A stretch of 40,585 nucleotides of DNA from an uncultured Victivallales bacterium (GCA_944391115.1 CALXSJ010000027.1:1-40585); one strand, 5' to 3'. Counted from the first letter of the stretch, positions 7,632 through 15,223 are shown. The notes: a model not told the origin generated them from the sequence alone. Numbers and translations: made by a program.

Positions 7632-9869
7632 ATGAGCAGTTCACTTTATGCATCCGCGCACGATCCGGTCCGGGATACGGCCGACTGGCTGATCGTCCGG
7701 AACGGGGCGCTGGAACTCGGGTTTTCAAAAACGAACGGACAGCTCGGATACGTTGCGGACGCGCGTTCCGGCGAGATCCTCATGGGATCGCGCGCAGACG
7801 CTTTCCGGAGTCTGGAACTTCACGAGGGGGGGAAAACGCTTCCGTTCCCGCCCGGACATCCGCATTTCTATACCGATCAGCTGCAGGATGCCGATGTCCG
7901 GGGAAAAGACACCCGTTATGCGGGCTTTGACGTGACGGCTCTCCCGGACGGTTTCCGGGTGTGCGTCGCATGCGCGGAGGAGCGCTGGAGAATCGAACAG
8001 AGCGTCACGCTCCGGGCCCGCTCCCCTTATGCGCGGCTGGACTGGAAACTGACTTTTTCCGGGGAAGCGGAAACCCTGTTCCGCAAATTCGTGTTCCGGC
8101 TGCCGCCGGTCCGGAAAAGTGAGCTTCTGGCAAGTCTGCCCGGCGCGTCGGCTCCGCCGGATTCCCCTGTCGGGAAACTTCCGGAACTCGTCTATTTCAA
8201 ATACGGGGTTTTCCTGCGGAATGTTGAAGATACCCTGACCGCCGGCGCATGGGCGACCGATCCGTATTTCATGAACCTGAACAGCTGCGCGAACCGTTCC
8301 GGCTCCCTTGCGATTGTTCTGGAACATCATGCCGCCATGCGTTTCGGCAAAGGGGATTCCCTTTCGTTCGGCGCGGATTACATCCAGGTGTTCCACGGTT
8401 CCCGGAACGGCGCGATCGAAAGTTTCCGGGAGCATTACGCGGAACACGGGCTGAGCTTCGACCGCGCCGTCGCCCCCGCAGCGAAAGACTGTGTGATCTG
8501 GGAGGGATGCGCCGGCGCGATTCTGTTTGATCCGGATTTCTCCTATGCGCCGTATCCGGCGCTGCGCGATTTCAAGGCGGATCTGCCGCGCATCGCCATG
8601 CTGGGCTTCAACACCGTCCAGCTGATGCCGCGGATGCCGTTCCCCTGGTACACCGTCCATCATTACGAGAATCTGCATGAAACATACGGCGGGGCTTCCG
8701 ACGGGGAGCTCAAGGATTTCATCCGCACGGCGAAAGCGCTCGGGCTGCGCGTGATCCTCGACATCGTGGTGCACGGCGTCGCGGACCGGGAGTCCAGCCG
8801 GAAGGGGCTTGCGCGCTACACATGCCGGGGGCGCCTGTTCAAGGCCGGTCTGGAACAGGCGGAGGAGGTGAACCGCTACCGCAGGGAGCATCCCGAATGG
8901 TTCCGGCGTCTGGAAAACGGCGAGATCAGTTTCATCCATACCTGGAGTCTCGATTTCGACTCCCCGACTCTCTGCCGGATGTTCACGGACCATCTGAAAC
9001 GCTGCGCCGGAGAATTCCAATGCGACGGATTCCGCATCGACGCTCCCTACTGGGGGTGCGAGCCGAACTGGGATCCGGCTTATCCGCTTGTTGCCGGCGC
9101 TTCCTTCACGAGGAACGTGAAGATGCTCCGAGACGCGGAACGCGAACTGCGGAGCATTTATCCGGATCTGATCTGGTACACGGAGCATGAACACGCGGAA
9201 TGGCGCGCGTTCATGGACATGACCTATACGTACGAGGAAAGCTGGCTGCTCTGGCGGAGCGATCCGTGGGAGAAACTGCCCGTTTTCGACGGCAGGATCA
9301 CCGCGCGCGGAATGGCGCTCTGGTTCGACCTCAGGAGACGGGTTCTGCCGCGGCGCGACATTGTGCTCCAGCATCATATCGACAGCCATGATTCTTGGTG
9401 GAACGAGGCCGTTTCCGCGTTCGGGCGCGACAAATTCGGCGAGGAGGCCGCGCGCCTGCTCACCGCGCTGTGCATGCTGCTTGACGGCGCGTTTCTGGCC
9501 TTTGCCGGCGCGGAAAAGGGCAGCGAGGCGTTTTTCCGGCGCATTCTCTTCCTGCGGCGGACTCTGCCGTCCCTCCGCTCCTCCGGCGTCTGCGATTATC
9601 TGAAATGTTCCGCGGACCATCCTTCCGTGCTGGCCCTTTACCGCGAATGCGGCGGCGCATTCTGCATTCCGCTTTTCAATTTCAGCGGGAAAACGGCGGA
9701 ATTCCTTCTTTCCGCCGCAGGGCCGCTCCCCGCATGTTCCGGCACGCTGCGGAATGCCGTGGACGGGACCGCGCTGCGGGAGGGAGTCTCCTCCGGAACG
9801 CTCGAAAGGGAAGGCGTCCGCCTGACCCTTCCGCCTTACGGCCTCATGATTCTGACTGTGGAAGACTGA
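7632..9869 (+). CDS. GH13-like (alpha-amylase clan) glycoside hydrolase, no signal peptide
   Basis: Protein of 745 residues. Residues 1-270 look like a beta-rich N-terminal domain. A barrel of about 285-640 carries the four GH13 signatures in order: VILDIVVHG (region I, lacking the usual N-H pair), CDGFRIDAPYW with candidate nucleophile D470, WYTEHEHAE with candidate acid/base E518, and HIDSHDSWW with D587. A C-terminal beta domain follows. There is no signal peptide, so it is probably cytoplasmic, unlike its secreted operon partners; it may process an imported oligosaccharide. It is 17 bases after the second DUF4838 gene and is the last gene of the operon. The family is clear only at clan level; the substrate is unknown. 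Confidence 0.82.
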   Translation: MSSSLYASAHDPVRDTADWLIVRNGALELGFSKTNGQLGYVADARSGEILMGSRADAFRSLELHEGGKTLPFPPGHPHFYTDQLQDADVRGKDTRYAGFDVTALPDGFRVCVACAEERWRIEQSVTLRARSPYARLDWKLTFSGEAETLFRKFVFRLPPVRKSELLASLPGASAPPDSPVGKLPELVYFKYGVFLRNVEDTLTAGAWATDPYFMNLNSCANRSGSLAIVLEHHAAMRFGKGDSLSFGADYIQVFHGSRNGAIESFREHYAEHGLSFDRAVAPAAKDCVIWEGCAGAILFDPDFSYAPYPALRDFKADLPRIAMLGFNTVQLMPRMPFPWYTVHHYENLHETYGGASDGELKDFIRTAKALGLRVILDIVVHGVADRESSRKGLARYTCRGRLFKAGLEQAEEVNRYRREHPEWFRRLENGEISFIHTWSLDFDSPTLCRMFTDHLKRCAGEFQCDGFRIDAPYWGCEPNWDPAYPLVAGASFTRNVKMLRDAERELRSIYPDLIWYTEHEHAEWRAFMDMTYTYEESWLLWRSDPWEKLPVFDGRITARGMALWFDLRRRVLPRRDIVLQHHIDSHDSWWNEAVSAFGRDKFGEEAARLLTALCMLLDGAFLAFAGAEKGSEAFFRRILFLRRTLPSLRSSGVCDYLKCSADHPSVLALYRECGGAFCIPLFNFSGKTAEFLLSAAGPLPACSGTLRNAVDGTALREGVSSGTLEREGVRLTLPPYGLMILTVED

Positions 9870-9886
9870 GATTCTCTTCCGGGAGA

Positions 9887-9913
9887 CGTTTTCGCGCATC
9901 CGGCGCGGAAACG
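9887..9913. terminator. Strong hairpin after the operon, without a U-tract
   Basis: An 11-bp stem, CGTTTTCGCGC (9887-9897) with GCGCGGAAACG (9903-9913), has one T-G wobble and a 5-base loop. GGAGACG (9882-9888) and CGTCTCC (9922-9928) can form an alternative outer pairing. It sits 18 bases after the GH13-like stop codon, where a transcript end is expected, but no run of T follows. Intrinsic termination is therefore doubtful. Confidence 0.35.
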
Positions 9914-9947
9914 CCTCCTGCCGTCTCCGCATTTCCCGATTCTGCGC

Positions 9948-9975
9948 TTGCATTGCACGGGGGGCGGGGTATATT
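9948..9975 (+). promoter_or_regulatory. Sigma-70-type promoter for the small ORF and GNAT-GrpB gene
   Basis: TTGCAT (9948-9953) and TATATT (9970-9975) are separated by 16 bases of very GC-rich DNA. It lies between the hairpin that ends the previous operon and a small ORF with a good ribosome-binding site at 10015-10020. Confidence 0.6.
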
Positions 9976-10025
9976 GCCTTTCGTCCGCCGCCGCGGACGG
10001 AATACGGGCAGAAAAGAGGATTGTC

Positions 10026-10178
10026 ATGTTCGAAGTGCGTTGTTTTCCCCATGGAGCCGCGTCCCCGGATGCGGGGATTGCCGGAGAACGTCTGTTGTTT
10101 CCGGAGGAGGGGAGTTTCCGTTCCTCCTGCCGTTTCCCCGCGGAATGTATCATGCGGAAGAAACGGGGTGCGTCATGA
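10026..10178 (+). CDS. Possible 50-residue small protein or leader peptide, ATGA-coupled to the GNAT-GrpB gene
   Basis: The ORF starts at 10026 after AGAGGA (10015-10020, 5-base spacing), downstream of a credible promoter, and ends with a TGA that overlaps the next start as ATGA (10175-10178). The predicted peptide begins MFEVRCFPHG and ends IMRKKRGAS, with three cysteines and no recognisable domain. The arrangement suggests it is translated, either as a real small protein or as a coupling leader. It could also be the decayed start of a lost gene. Nothing in the sequence reveals a function. Confidence 0.4.
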   Translation: MFEVRCFPHGAASPDAGIAGERLLFPEEGSFRSSCRFPAECIMRKKRGAS

Positions 10179-11230
10179 TGGATGCGGTCCTGGAGACGGA
10201 ACGGCTGATCCTGCGGCGGATGGAGGAGGGGGATTTTGCCGAAATCGCTTCCATGATGCAGGATGCGCGCGTCATGTATGCCTGGGAATATGTGTTTTCC
10301 GACGAGGAGGTCCGGGAGTGGATTGCCCGGATGCGCCGTCGTTATGAAACATGCGGATATGCGTATTTTCTCGCGCTGGAAAAAAGCTCCGGACGCGCGG
10401 TCGGGCAGATCGGTGTTCTCCCCTGCGGGATCCACGGCGCGCCGCAGACCGGGATCGGCTATCTTCTGAAATACGAATGCCGCGGACACGGCTATGCGCT
10501 GGAAGGCGCGCGCGCCTGCATGGAATACGCGTTCCGGCGTCTGGATGCGCCGTTTGCCGTTGCGGACATCCGCCCGGAAAACGGCGCATCACTCGCGGTC
10601 ATACGGAAACTCGGATTCACGCTGCGGGATGAAATCGTGAAAGTCGTGCGCGGGAAGTCCATGCCCCATCTGGTTTTTGCGAAAGATTCGCCGCTGGTCC
10701 GGGTTATGCCTTATCGGGAGGTCTGGCCGGAGCGTTTCGCGGAGTTGAAAGCGCATCTGGAACGCGCGCTGAAGGGCTGTTCCGTCCGGGTGGAACATGT
10801 CGGCAGCACCTCGGTGCCCGGACTCGCGTCGAAGGATGTGATCGATGCGGACGTCATTCCCGCGGACTGGAATGCGTTTCCTGAGATTTCCGCGCGCCTG
10901 TCCGCGGCGGGCTGGCGTCCGCGCGGCGATCTCGGCGTTCCGGGCCGGGAGGCGTTTGAAGCTTCGGTCCGTCTGCCTTTTGCGCATCATCTTTACGTCT
11001 GCCGGGCGGATGCCCCGGCTCTGGAAAACCACCTGCGGCTTCGCGGCTATCTGCGTGCCCGTCCGGAAGAGGCCGCCCGTTACGGCGCGTTGAAGATGCG
11101 GCTTGCCGCCCGCCATCCGGAAGATGTGGCACGCTACTGCGCGGGAAAGAGCGATCTCATCGGTGAATTTCTGACGGCGTCGGGGATGAGTCCGGAGACC
11201 GTCCGGGACATCCGGAAAATCAATGTGTGA
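10175..11230 (+). CDS. GNAT acetyltransferase fused to GrpB/UPF0157 domain
   Basis: Protein of 351 residues. Residues of about 1-170 are a RimJ/RimL-type GNAT domain (TERLILRRMEEGDF, GIGYLLKYECRGHGYALEGARA as the acetyl-CoA loop region, DIRPENGASLAVIRKLGF). Residues of about 175-340 are a GrpB/UPF0157 nucleotidyltransferase-fold domain (EHVGSTSVPGLASKDVID, HHLYVC, ALKMRLAARHPED). The two activities are usually separate proteins. The start at 10175 overlaps the stop of the 50-residue ORF; the open frame runs further upstream but is not protein-like there. N-acetyl transfer to a small molecule or protein N-terminus is plausible; the substrate is unknown. Confidence 0.85.
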   Translation: MMDAVLETERLILRRMEEGDFAEIASMMQDARVMYAWEYVFSDEEVREWIARMRRRYETCGYAYFLALEKSSGRAVGQIGVLPCGIHGAPQTGIGYLLKYECRGHGYALEGARACMEYAFRRLDAPFAVADIRPENGASLAVIRKLGFTLRDEIVKVVRGKSMPHLVFAKDSPLVRVMPYREVWPERFAELKAHLERALKGCSVRVEHVGSTSVPGLASKDVIDADVIPADWNAFPEISARLSAAGWRPRGDLGVPGREAFEASVRLPFAHHLYVCRADAPALENHLRLRGYLRARPEEAARYGALKMRLAARHPEDVARYCAGKSDLIGEFLTASGMSPETVRDIRKINV

Positions 11231-11281
11231 GAATTTCCGGCGGAAGCGCATGCCGGAGAGCCGCGGGGCTTTGTCTTTCAG

Positions 11282-11302
11282 AAAACGGGAGTTCCCCGTT
11301 TT
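11282..11302. terminator. Bidirectional terminator between GNAT-GrpB and the 30-codon gene
   Basis: Perfect 8-bp stem AAAACGGG (11282-11289) / CCCGTTTT (11295-11302) with a 5-base loop. The A and T runs in the arms allow termination in either direction. It lies between convergent genes, and the stop codon of the minus-strand small gene (11303-11301) is part of the stem. Confidence 0.65.
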
Positions 11303-11393
11303 ACCGGACTGTTTTCCGGATCAGCATTGCAATTCCGGCGAGGGCGCAGACTGCGAGGACGACAAGCGGAATTTCACGGAATCCGATCTCCAT
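11301..11393 (-). CDS. 30-residue single-pass membrane peptide
   Basis: Minus-strand ORF of 30 codons, MEIGFREIPL then a hydrophobic stretch VVLAVCALAGIAML and a basic end IRKTVR. This is the layout of a small single-span inner-membrane peptide with a cytoplasmic positive tail. AAAGGAG about nine bases before the start is a strong ribosome-binding site, and the gene ends in a terminator stem. It lies about 130 bases downstream of the membrane-anchored unknown at 11522-12178 on the same strand and may share its transcript. No family is recognised. Confidence 0.6.
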   Translation of the reverse strand: MEIGFREIPLVVLAVCALAGIAMLIRKTVR

Positions 11394-11454
11394 ACGGGCC
11401 TTCTCCTTTTTTTCCTCCTTTCTTTGAAAACGGGATGAAAGGGGGAACTCTCCA

Positions 11455-11490
11455 TTGAAAAATTGCTTCGTGCTTCCCCGTGAGTCCGGC
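11455..11490. repeat. Truncated copy of the intergenic multi-hairpin repeat
   Basis: The segment AAAATTGCTTCGTGCTTCC followed by CCGTGAGTCC resembles the 5' part of the longer elements at 16371-16399 and 16518-16546, then stops. It lies in the gap between two minus-strand genes, with no hairpin chain left. Confidence 0.45.
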
Positions 11491-11521
11491 TTCTTTTCCG
11501 CGTGCTCCGCTCAGGAGGAGT

Positions 11522-12178
11522 TCATGTCCCCAATATAGCCGGTTTTCCGGAGATTGCAAATGTTCCGCCTTCTCCGGAAAAAGACGGGAAAAACGCGCCT
11601 TGCGGAGGAAACAGATTCCACTCCGGATTGTCTTTGTTTTCCTCCCACTGCTTCCGGATGTCCCGGAGCGCTTCCTTGAACGGAATTTCTTTCTCTATGC
11701 GGACCGCGTGCAGTTTCATCACGATGAGTGGGAAATGGAGATCCTCGCTGTGTTTCAGACGGAGCAGAAAGTTGAGGTTTTCGATTTTTTCCTCTTCCCG
11801 GAATTCGTTCGAGGCGATGATGAAATCAAAGATGCTTTTAAATTTGACGTTGATGCCGCATGAGAGGCGCTCGTATCCGCCTCCGGAGAGCAGGGGAACC
11901 CGACGTTTCCCATGGAGGGGGACAAGGTGCGCTTTCCCATACGGCCCGTAATTCAGTTCCGAAGCGTGGCGTTTCAGAAATGCGCCCGACGGGGACGGCG
12001 TGACTGTTCTGAAGAAAGTCAGGCGGGAGGAGACGGTTTTTTCCCGGATCGTGTCTCCTGTTTTCATATCCCAGAGCATATTTTCGTCAGCGCCGATAAA
12101 GAGAATCAGCAGGAGCAGAACCAGAACAAGCCCGGCGAACCCGGACAGCTGTGCAATCTGCATGGCCTTGTCGTTCAT
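11522..12178 (-). CDS. Membrane-anchored protein of unknown function
   Basis: Protein of 218 residues. A transmembrane segment near the N-terminus (FAGLVLVLLLLILFIGA, residues of about 14-30) is followed by a soluble domain of about 185 residues, presumably periplasmic, with alternating charged and aromatic residues and no motif I can name. The start at 12178 is preferred over 12199 because GGAGG lies 6 bases upstream of it. A good divergent promoter precedes it (12248-12220). The neighbours, a 30-residue membrane peptide downstream and a divergent secreted protein, do not reveal its job. Confidence 0.7.
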   Translation of the reverse strand: MNDKAMQIAQLSGFAGLVLVLLLLILFIGADENMLWDMKTGDTIREKTVSSRLTFFRTVTPSPSGAFLKRHASELNYGPYGKAHLVPLHGKRRVPLLSGGGYERLSCGINVKFKSIFDFIIASNEFREEEKIENLNFLLRLKHSEDLHFPLIVMKLHAVRIEKEIPFKEALRDIRKQWEENKDNPEWNLFPPQGAFFPSFSGEGGTFAISGKPAILGT

Positions 12179-12219
12179 GAAACACCTCCGCAGCTGCATT
12201 TTTCCGTTTTTCCCGGGAT

Positions 12220-12248
12220 ACTTTAGGGGTAGCGGACCTTTTTTTCAA
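12220..12248 (-). promoter_or_regulatory. Promoter for the minus-strand membrane-anchored protein
   Basis: Read on the minus strand, TTGAAA (12248-12243), a 17-base spacer and TAAAGT (12225-12220). It is about 40 bases upstream of the start at 12178. Confidence 0.6.
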
Positions 12249-12258
12249 GGCTTCCTTC

Positions 12259-12286
12259 TTGACTTCCGGGGGAAAAGAGGTATTTT
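12259..12286 (+). promoter_or_regulatory. Promoter for the plus-strand secreted protein
   Basis: TTGACT (12259-12264), a 16-base spacer and TATTTT (12281-12286). It lies back to back with the minus-strand promoter at 12220-12248 and about 70 bases before the start at 12354. Confidence 0.55.
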
Positions 12287-12353
12287 TCAGGAAAAAAACT
12301 GCGGAAAACAGGAGTTCCACAGCGCAGAGAGGAATCTGATCCGGAGGGCAGCA

Positions 12354-13634
12354 ATGAAATCGTCATTTCCCGTTCTTGCAGGCATCTGTTTTATTTTTTC
12401 CGCATTCGGGAACGCGGGGATTTTCGGCGGAAACGGACAGACGCCGACACTTGGTTCCACAGACCGCATTCAGATGGTCGAGGAGGAGGTTGTGATGACG
12501 CCCGTCCGCGGGAACTGGCCAGCAGGCGGTGTGAATCAGGATCTGATGCATTTCCGTTGCACTTTCCTTCTCCGCAATCTTTCAGACGGCATTGTCACGG
12601 TTCCTGTCGGCTTTCCGATTTCGACGGAGGCGCTTTGGCCAGTTCCTTCCGGCCGTTACTCCGCGGCGGAGCTTGCCGCGAGATTCTCCTTTGTCGCGGG
12701 GACGGACCGGGAAACTTTTCCCGTGCACTATGTTCCGTATGACCGGAAGAAAAAATTTTCAAGCGTGTTTCTCTGGGAGATGACCTTTCGGCCAAGAGAG
12801 GAGATCACTCTGCGGGTCTCCTATACGGTTCCCGGTTATACCGGGCTGACCACTCTGCGGAAAGAAGGCCTGAAACAGAACGCTCCTTACCGCTGTCCTT
12901 ATCTGCAGTCTCTTGAAACCGCAATCGGCCAGATTCAGATGTATGTCACGGAGACCGGCGGATGCTGGGCGGGCAAGATCGAGAAGGCCGTGTTCCGGAT
13001 CGAACCCTTCCCGTTTGAGGAATATCTGGCGAAACGCGGTGCTTTCGAGGAGACCTCCGCCATGCGTGAACAGCGGATTCGCAGTATCCGGAAAGATTTC
13101 CGCAAGGCAATGATTACGCCGGATCTGCCGCTGCTGATCTCCTGGCGTCCGGAACGTGCCCGCTGGAAGGAGACCGTTTCCGGCAGAAAACGCTGTCTGG
13201 AACTGACGTTTGCCCCATTCCGTCCGCGCGGGAAGGAGGACAATTTGCGTTTCGCCTATCTTTTTCCGTTCTTTCCCCGTTCCGTCGAACAGTTTGAAAC
13301 GCTTCTGAAAATCCTCCGGAAAGATGCCGGAGATGCATGCGCCCGGTATGAAAAACGCCGTGAGTCGCTTGAGAAGCTCCGTCGGGAAAATCCCGAGGCT
13401 TACCGGAAGAAGGCCGCGCGTCTTTCCGAGCCGAAGCCCTTCCTTGCCGGAGATGAGAAAAATGTGGCGGATGTGATCCTGGAATTTTACGGATTCCGGC
13501 GTGACAATCCGGAGATTCGGGACTTCCTTTCCGCGCAGTGCTGGCATCCCGCGGAGCCGCGCCCGATCGATCCCGCCCTGCGGAAACGCCTGGAGGAGGT
13601 CTCCGGCGCTTCGCGCGGCACGGATTCCCCCTGA
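12354..13634 (+). CDS. Secreted protein of unknown function
   Basis: Protein of 426 residues starting MKSSFPVLAGICFIFSAFGNAG, a signal peptide. The GGAGGG at 12343-12348 fixes this start; the open frame continues upstream but is not coding there. The first 200 residues are beta-rich with phrases such as RCTFLLRNLSDGIVTVPVGFP and REEITLRVSYTVPGY, faintly reminiscent of DUF4424-type proteins. The C-terminal half is basic and helical (RYEKRRESLEKLRRENPEAY). No catalytic motif is visible. It is transcribed alone, divergently from the membrane-anchored unknown, and converges with the Spy-like gene. Confidence 0.75.
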   Translation: MKSSFPVLAGICFIFSAFGNAGIFGGNGQTPTLGSTDRIQMVEEEVVMTPVRGNWPAGGVNQDLMHFRCTFLLRNLSDGIVTVPVGFPISTEALWPVPSGRYSAAELAARFSFVAGTDRETFPVHYVPYDRKKKFSSVFLWEMTFRPREEITLRVSYTVPGYTGLTTLRKEGLKQNAPYRCPYLQSLETAIGQIQMYVTETGGCWAGKIEKAVFRIEPFPFEEYLAKRGAFEETSAMREQRIRSIRKDFRKAMITPDLPLLISWRPERARWKETVSGRKRCLELTFAPFRPRGKEDNLRFAYLFPFFPRSVEQFETLLKILRKDAGDACARYEKRRESLEKLRRENPEAYRKKAARLSEPKPFLAGDEKNVADVILEFYGFRRDNPEIRDFLSAQCWHPAEPRPIDPALRKRLEEVSGASRGTDSP

Positions 13635-13716
13635 TGTCTGAAGCTGCCGCCGCATAGCTCAGGCTTGCAGTCAATCCGCAGGCGGAAGGCCGAGGAACGG
13701 CTGTTTCAGGCGCATT

Positions 13717-14361
13717 TCATCTGTCTCCGGATTTTTCTCCGGGCTGCGGAGGAGTCTTTCTCTCTCCGGGCGGAGGGCCTTTCCGGTCGCGTGGCGGGCG
13801 CATTTTCCGGCGTTCCTCCTTCGGCGTGCAGAGCCATTTCATGCGCATCCGGACGATCTCCTCGGTATTCTTCTGGTTCCGTTCATAGTGGGCTTTGAGC
13901 ATTTCAAGACGCTTCTGCGCCCTTTTCAGCATTTCCTCGTTTTCGGCAATGCTCCGTTTCGTGAACTCCATACGTTTGGCGAACTGAGCCCGGACCGCCG
14001 CTTCCAGCTCCTTGCGGAGTGCCTCCTTTTCTTCGTCCGTCCGCGCGGCAAGGTATTTGTCGCTCAGAAGCGAGACTTTCTTATCCTCCCCGGAGCGGTA
14101 TTTCCGGAACAGCTCCCGCATTTTCCGCCTGAGCTCCGAGACCTTCTTTTCCCTTGTCAGCTTCTCCACTTCCTCGCGCTCTTCGTCCGTCAGTTTTTCC
14201 ATGAAACGGTCATGCGGGCTCTTCATGCCCATATGCGGAGGGGGCGGTCCGGGCGGTCCCGGAGGCGGATTCCCTTTTCCCGGCGCCTCCTGCGCCGCCG
14301 ATGCGAGGCATACGGAGAGCAATGCCGCGGAAAGAAGTGTCATCATCGTTTTTTTCTTCAT
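13717..14361 (-). CDS. Periplasmic Spy/CpxP-like coiled-coil protein
   Basis: Protein of 214 residues with signal peptide MKKKTMMTLLSAALLSVCLASA. A proline/glycine-rich linker follows (PPPGPPGPPPPHMGM), then a long, highly charged helical region with LTDEEREEVEKL, reminiscent of the heavy-metal-resistance/Spy family. The tail is again proline-rich and basic. Such proteins act as periplasmic chaperones or stress sensors. It is the last of four minus-strand genes headed by an ECF sigma factor, 41 bases after the small exported protein, so it is probably a target or part of that envelope-stress system. Confidence 0.75.
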   Translation of the reverse strand: MKKKTMMTLLSAALLSVCLASAAQEAPGKGNPPPGPPGPPPPHMGMKSPHDRFMEKLTDEEREEVEKLTREKKVSELRRKMRELFRKYRSGEDKKVSLLSDKYLAARTDEEKEALRKELEAAVRAQFAKRMEFTKRSIAENEEMLKRAQKRLEMLKAHYERNQKNTEEIVRMRMKWLCTPKEERRKMRPPRDRKGPPPGERKTPPQPGEKSGDR

Positions 14362-14402
14362 ATCGCCTGAATCCCTTATTCTGTATTGTTTGATGTTTTC
14401 TG

Positions 14403-14762
14403 TTACTTCCCGGACGTTTCCGCTGCCGCCGCTCCGCTTACCGGCGCCGGTTCACCGTTGACGATCCTCGACGCGGCGCTGTCGGGATCCAGCATCGGTT
14501 TTGCCACGACGGGCGCGCGGTAAACGCGGGATGAACCGGTCTGCTGCGAGAGAGATGACGGCGCGGAACGGTTCGACGTGTCGAACGGCCGCGCCGATGA
14601 CTGCGTCCGGAGCGGCGTCGTCGGCTGCATCGCGACCTTGCCCGGCTGATACAGTCCCGTGCGCTGTGCCGGTTTGTTCCAGCTTCCGGTCGTGTGCCGG
14701 GAAATCTGTGCGGCAAGTCCCGTGCAGAGACCGGCGAGAAGAAGCGTCATCAGCGGTTTCAT
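14403..14762 (-). CDS. Small exported low-complexity protein in the ECF sigma operon
   Basis: Protein of 119 residues. MKPLMTLLLAGLCTGLAAQ is a signal peptide. The mature part is Ser/Thr/Pro/Gln-rich and probably disordered (TPLRTQSSARPFDTSNRS). The start at 14762 overlaps the stop of the upstream gene as ATGA, and GGAGGGG lies 5 bases before it; the same frame is open further upstream but is not used. No domain is recognised. Its place between the anti-sigma-like gene and the Spy-like gene suggests an envelope role. Confidence 0.72.
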   Translation of the reverse strand: MKPLMTLLLAGLCTGLAAQISRHTTGSWNKPAQRTGLYQPGKVAMQPTTPLRTQSSARPFDTSNRSAPSSLSQQTGSSRVYRAPVVAKPMLDPDSAASRIVNGEPAPVSGAAAAETSGK

Positions 14763-15223
14763 ATTTCCCCTCCGTTTTTCTGCGCCGTTTCCGTTGCCGA
14801 AGCGAAAAGGACCGTTTCCCCGAGCAGTTTGTCGGAGGCCTGTTCCAGCTGTGTGCTCAGCGCGAGAAGATCGGAATCCAGCGTGTCCATGGAGCTGTAA
14901 TATTCCGGCGGTCTGACGACCGGAGTCGCATAGTTTCCGCCGGGAAGCCCCGGCAGCGCGGTATAGGCGATGCCGAAGCAGATGAAAAGCGCCGCGGCCG
15001 CGGGCATCCAGATATATTTCAGATGGAAACGGCGCTGTTTCTTCCGAATCGCCGCCGCCGCATAGTTGCGGATGTTCGCGGATAGCATTTCCGGCACTTC
15101 CACGGGTGCGACGGCGTCTTTGACGGCGTTCCAGAGCCGTTCTGTTTCGGCGCATGCAAAGCCTTCTTCCTCCGGAGTGATTCCGGCGGGGATGTTTTTG
15201 TTCCGCATCTTTTCGTCTTTCAT
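14759..15223 (-). CDS. Single-pass membrane protein, putative anti-sigma factor
   Basis: Protein of 154 residues. A cytoplasmic N-terminal part of about 75 residues (EEGFACAETERLWNAVKDAV) leads into a basic stretch KKQRRFHLK and a transmembrane helix (YIWMPAAAALFICFGIAYTAL). An external C-terminal part of about 55 residues follows. This topology, and translational coupling to an ECF sigma factor (ATGA overlap, 15220-15223; GGAGG before the start), is typical of anti-sigma factors. No zinc-binding ZAS motif (H-X3-C-X2-C) is present, so the assignment rests on context and topology. Confidence 0.72.
   Translation of the reverse strand: MKDEKMRNKNIPAGITPEEEGFACAETERLWNAVKDAVAPVEVPEMLSANIRNYAAAAIRKKQRRFHLKYIWMPAAAALFICFGIAYTALPGLPGGNYATPVVRPPEYYSSMDTLDSDLLALSTQLEQASDKLLGETVLFASATETAQKNGGEI

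Noticed and set aside
7725-10052. A 775-codon minus-strand frame opposite the GH13-like gene
   Set aside because: No motifs, low-complexity Arg/Pro/Gly-rich translation, and the plus strand carries clear catalytic signatures.
11374-11559. A 61-codon minus-strand frame crossing the end of the membrane-anchored protein gene
   Set aside because: It runs through the truncated repeat and the ribosome-binding site of the better supported 30-codon gene, and has no start signal.
13635-13716. A GCATAGCTCAGG stretch resembling a tRNA D-arm
   Set aside because: No acceptor stem, anticodon arm or T-loop can be folded around it.
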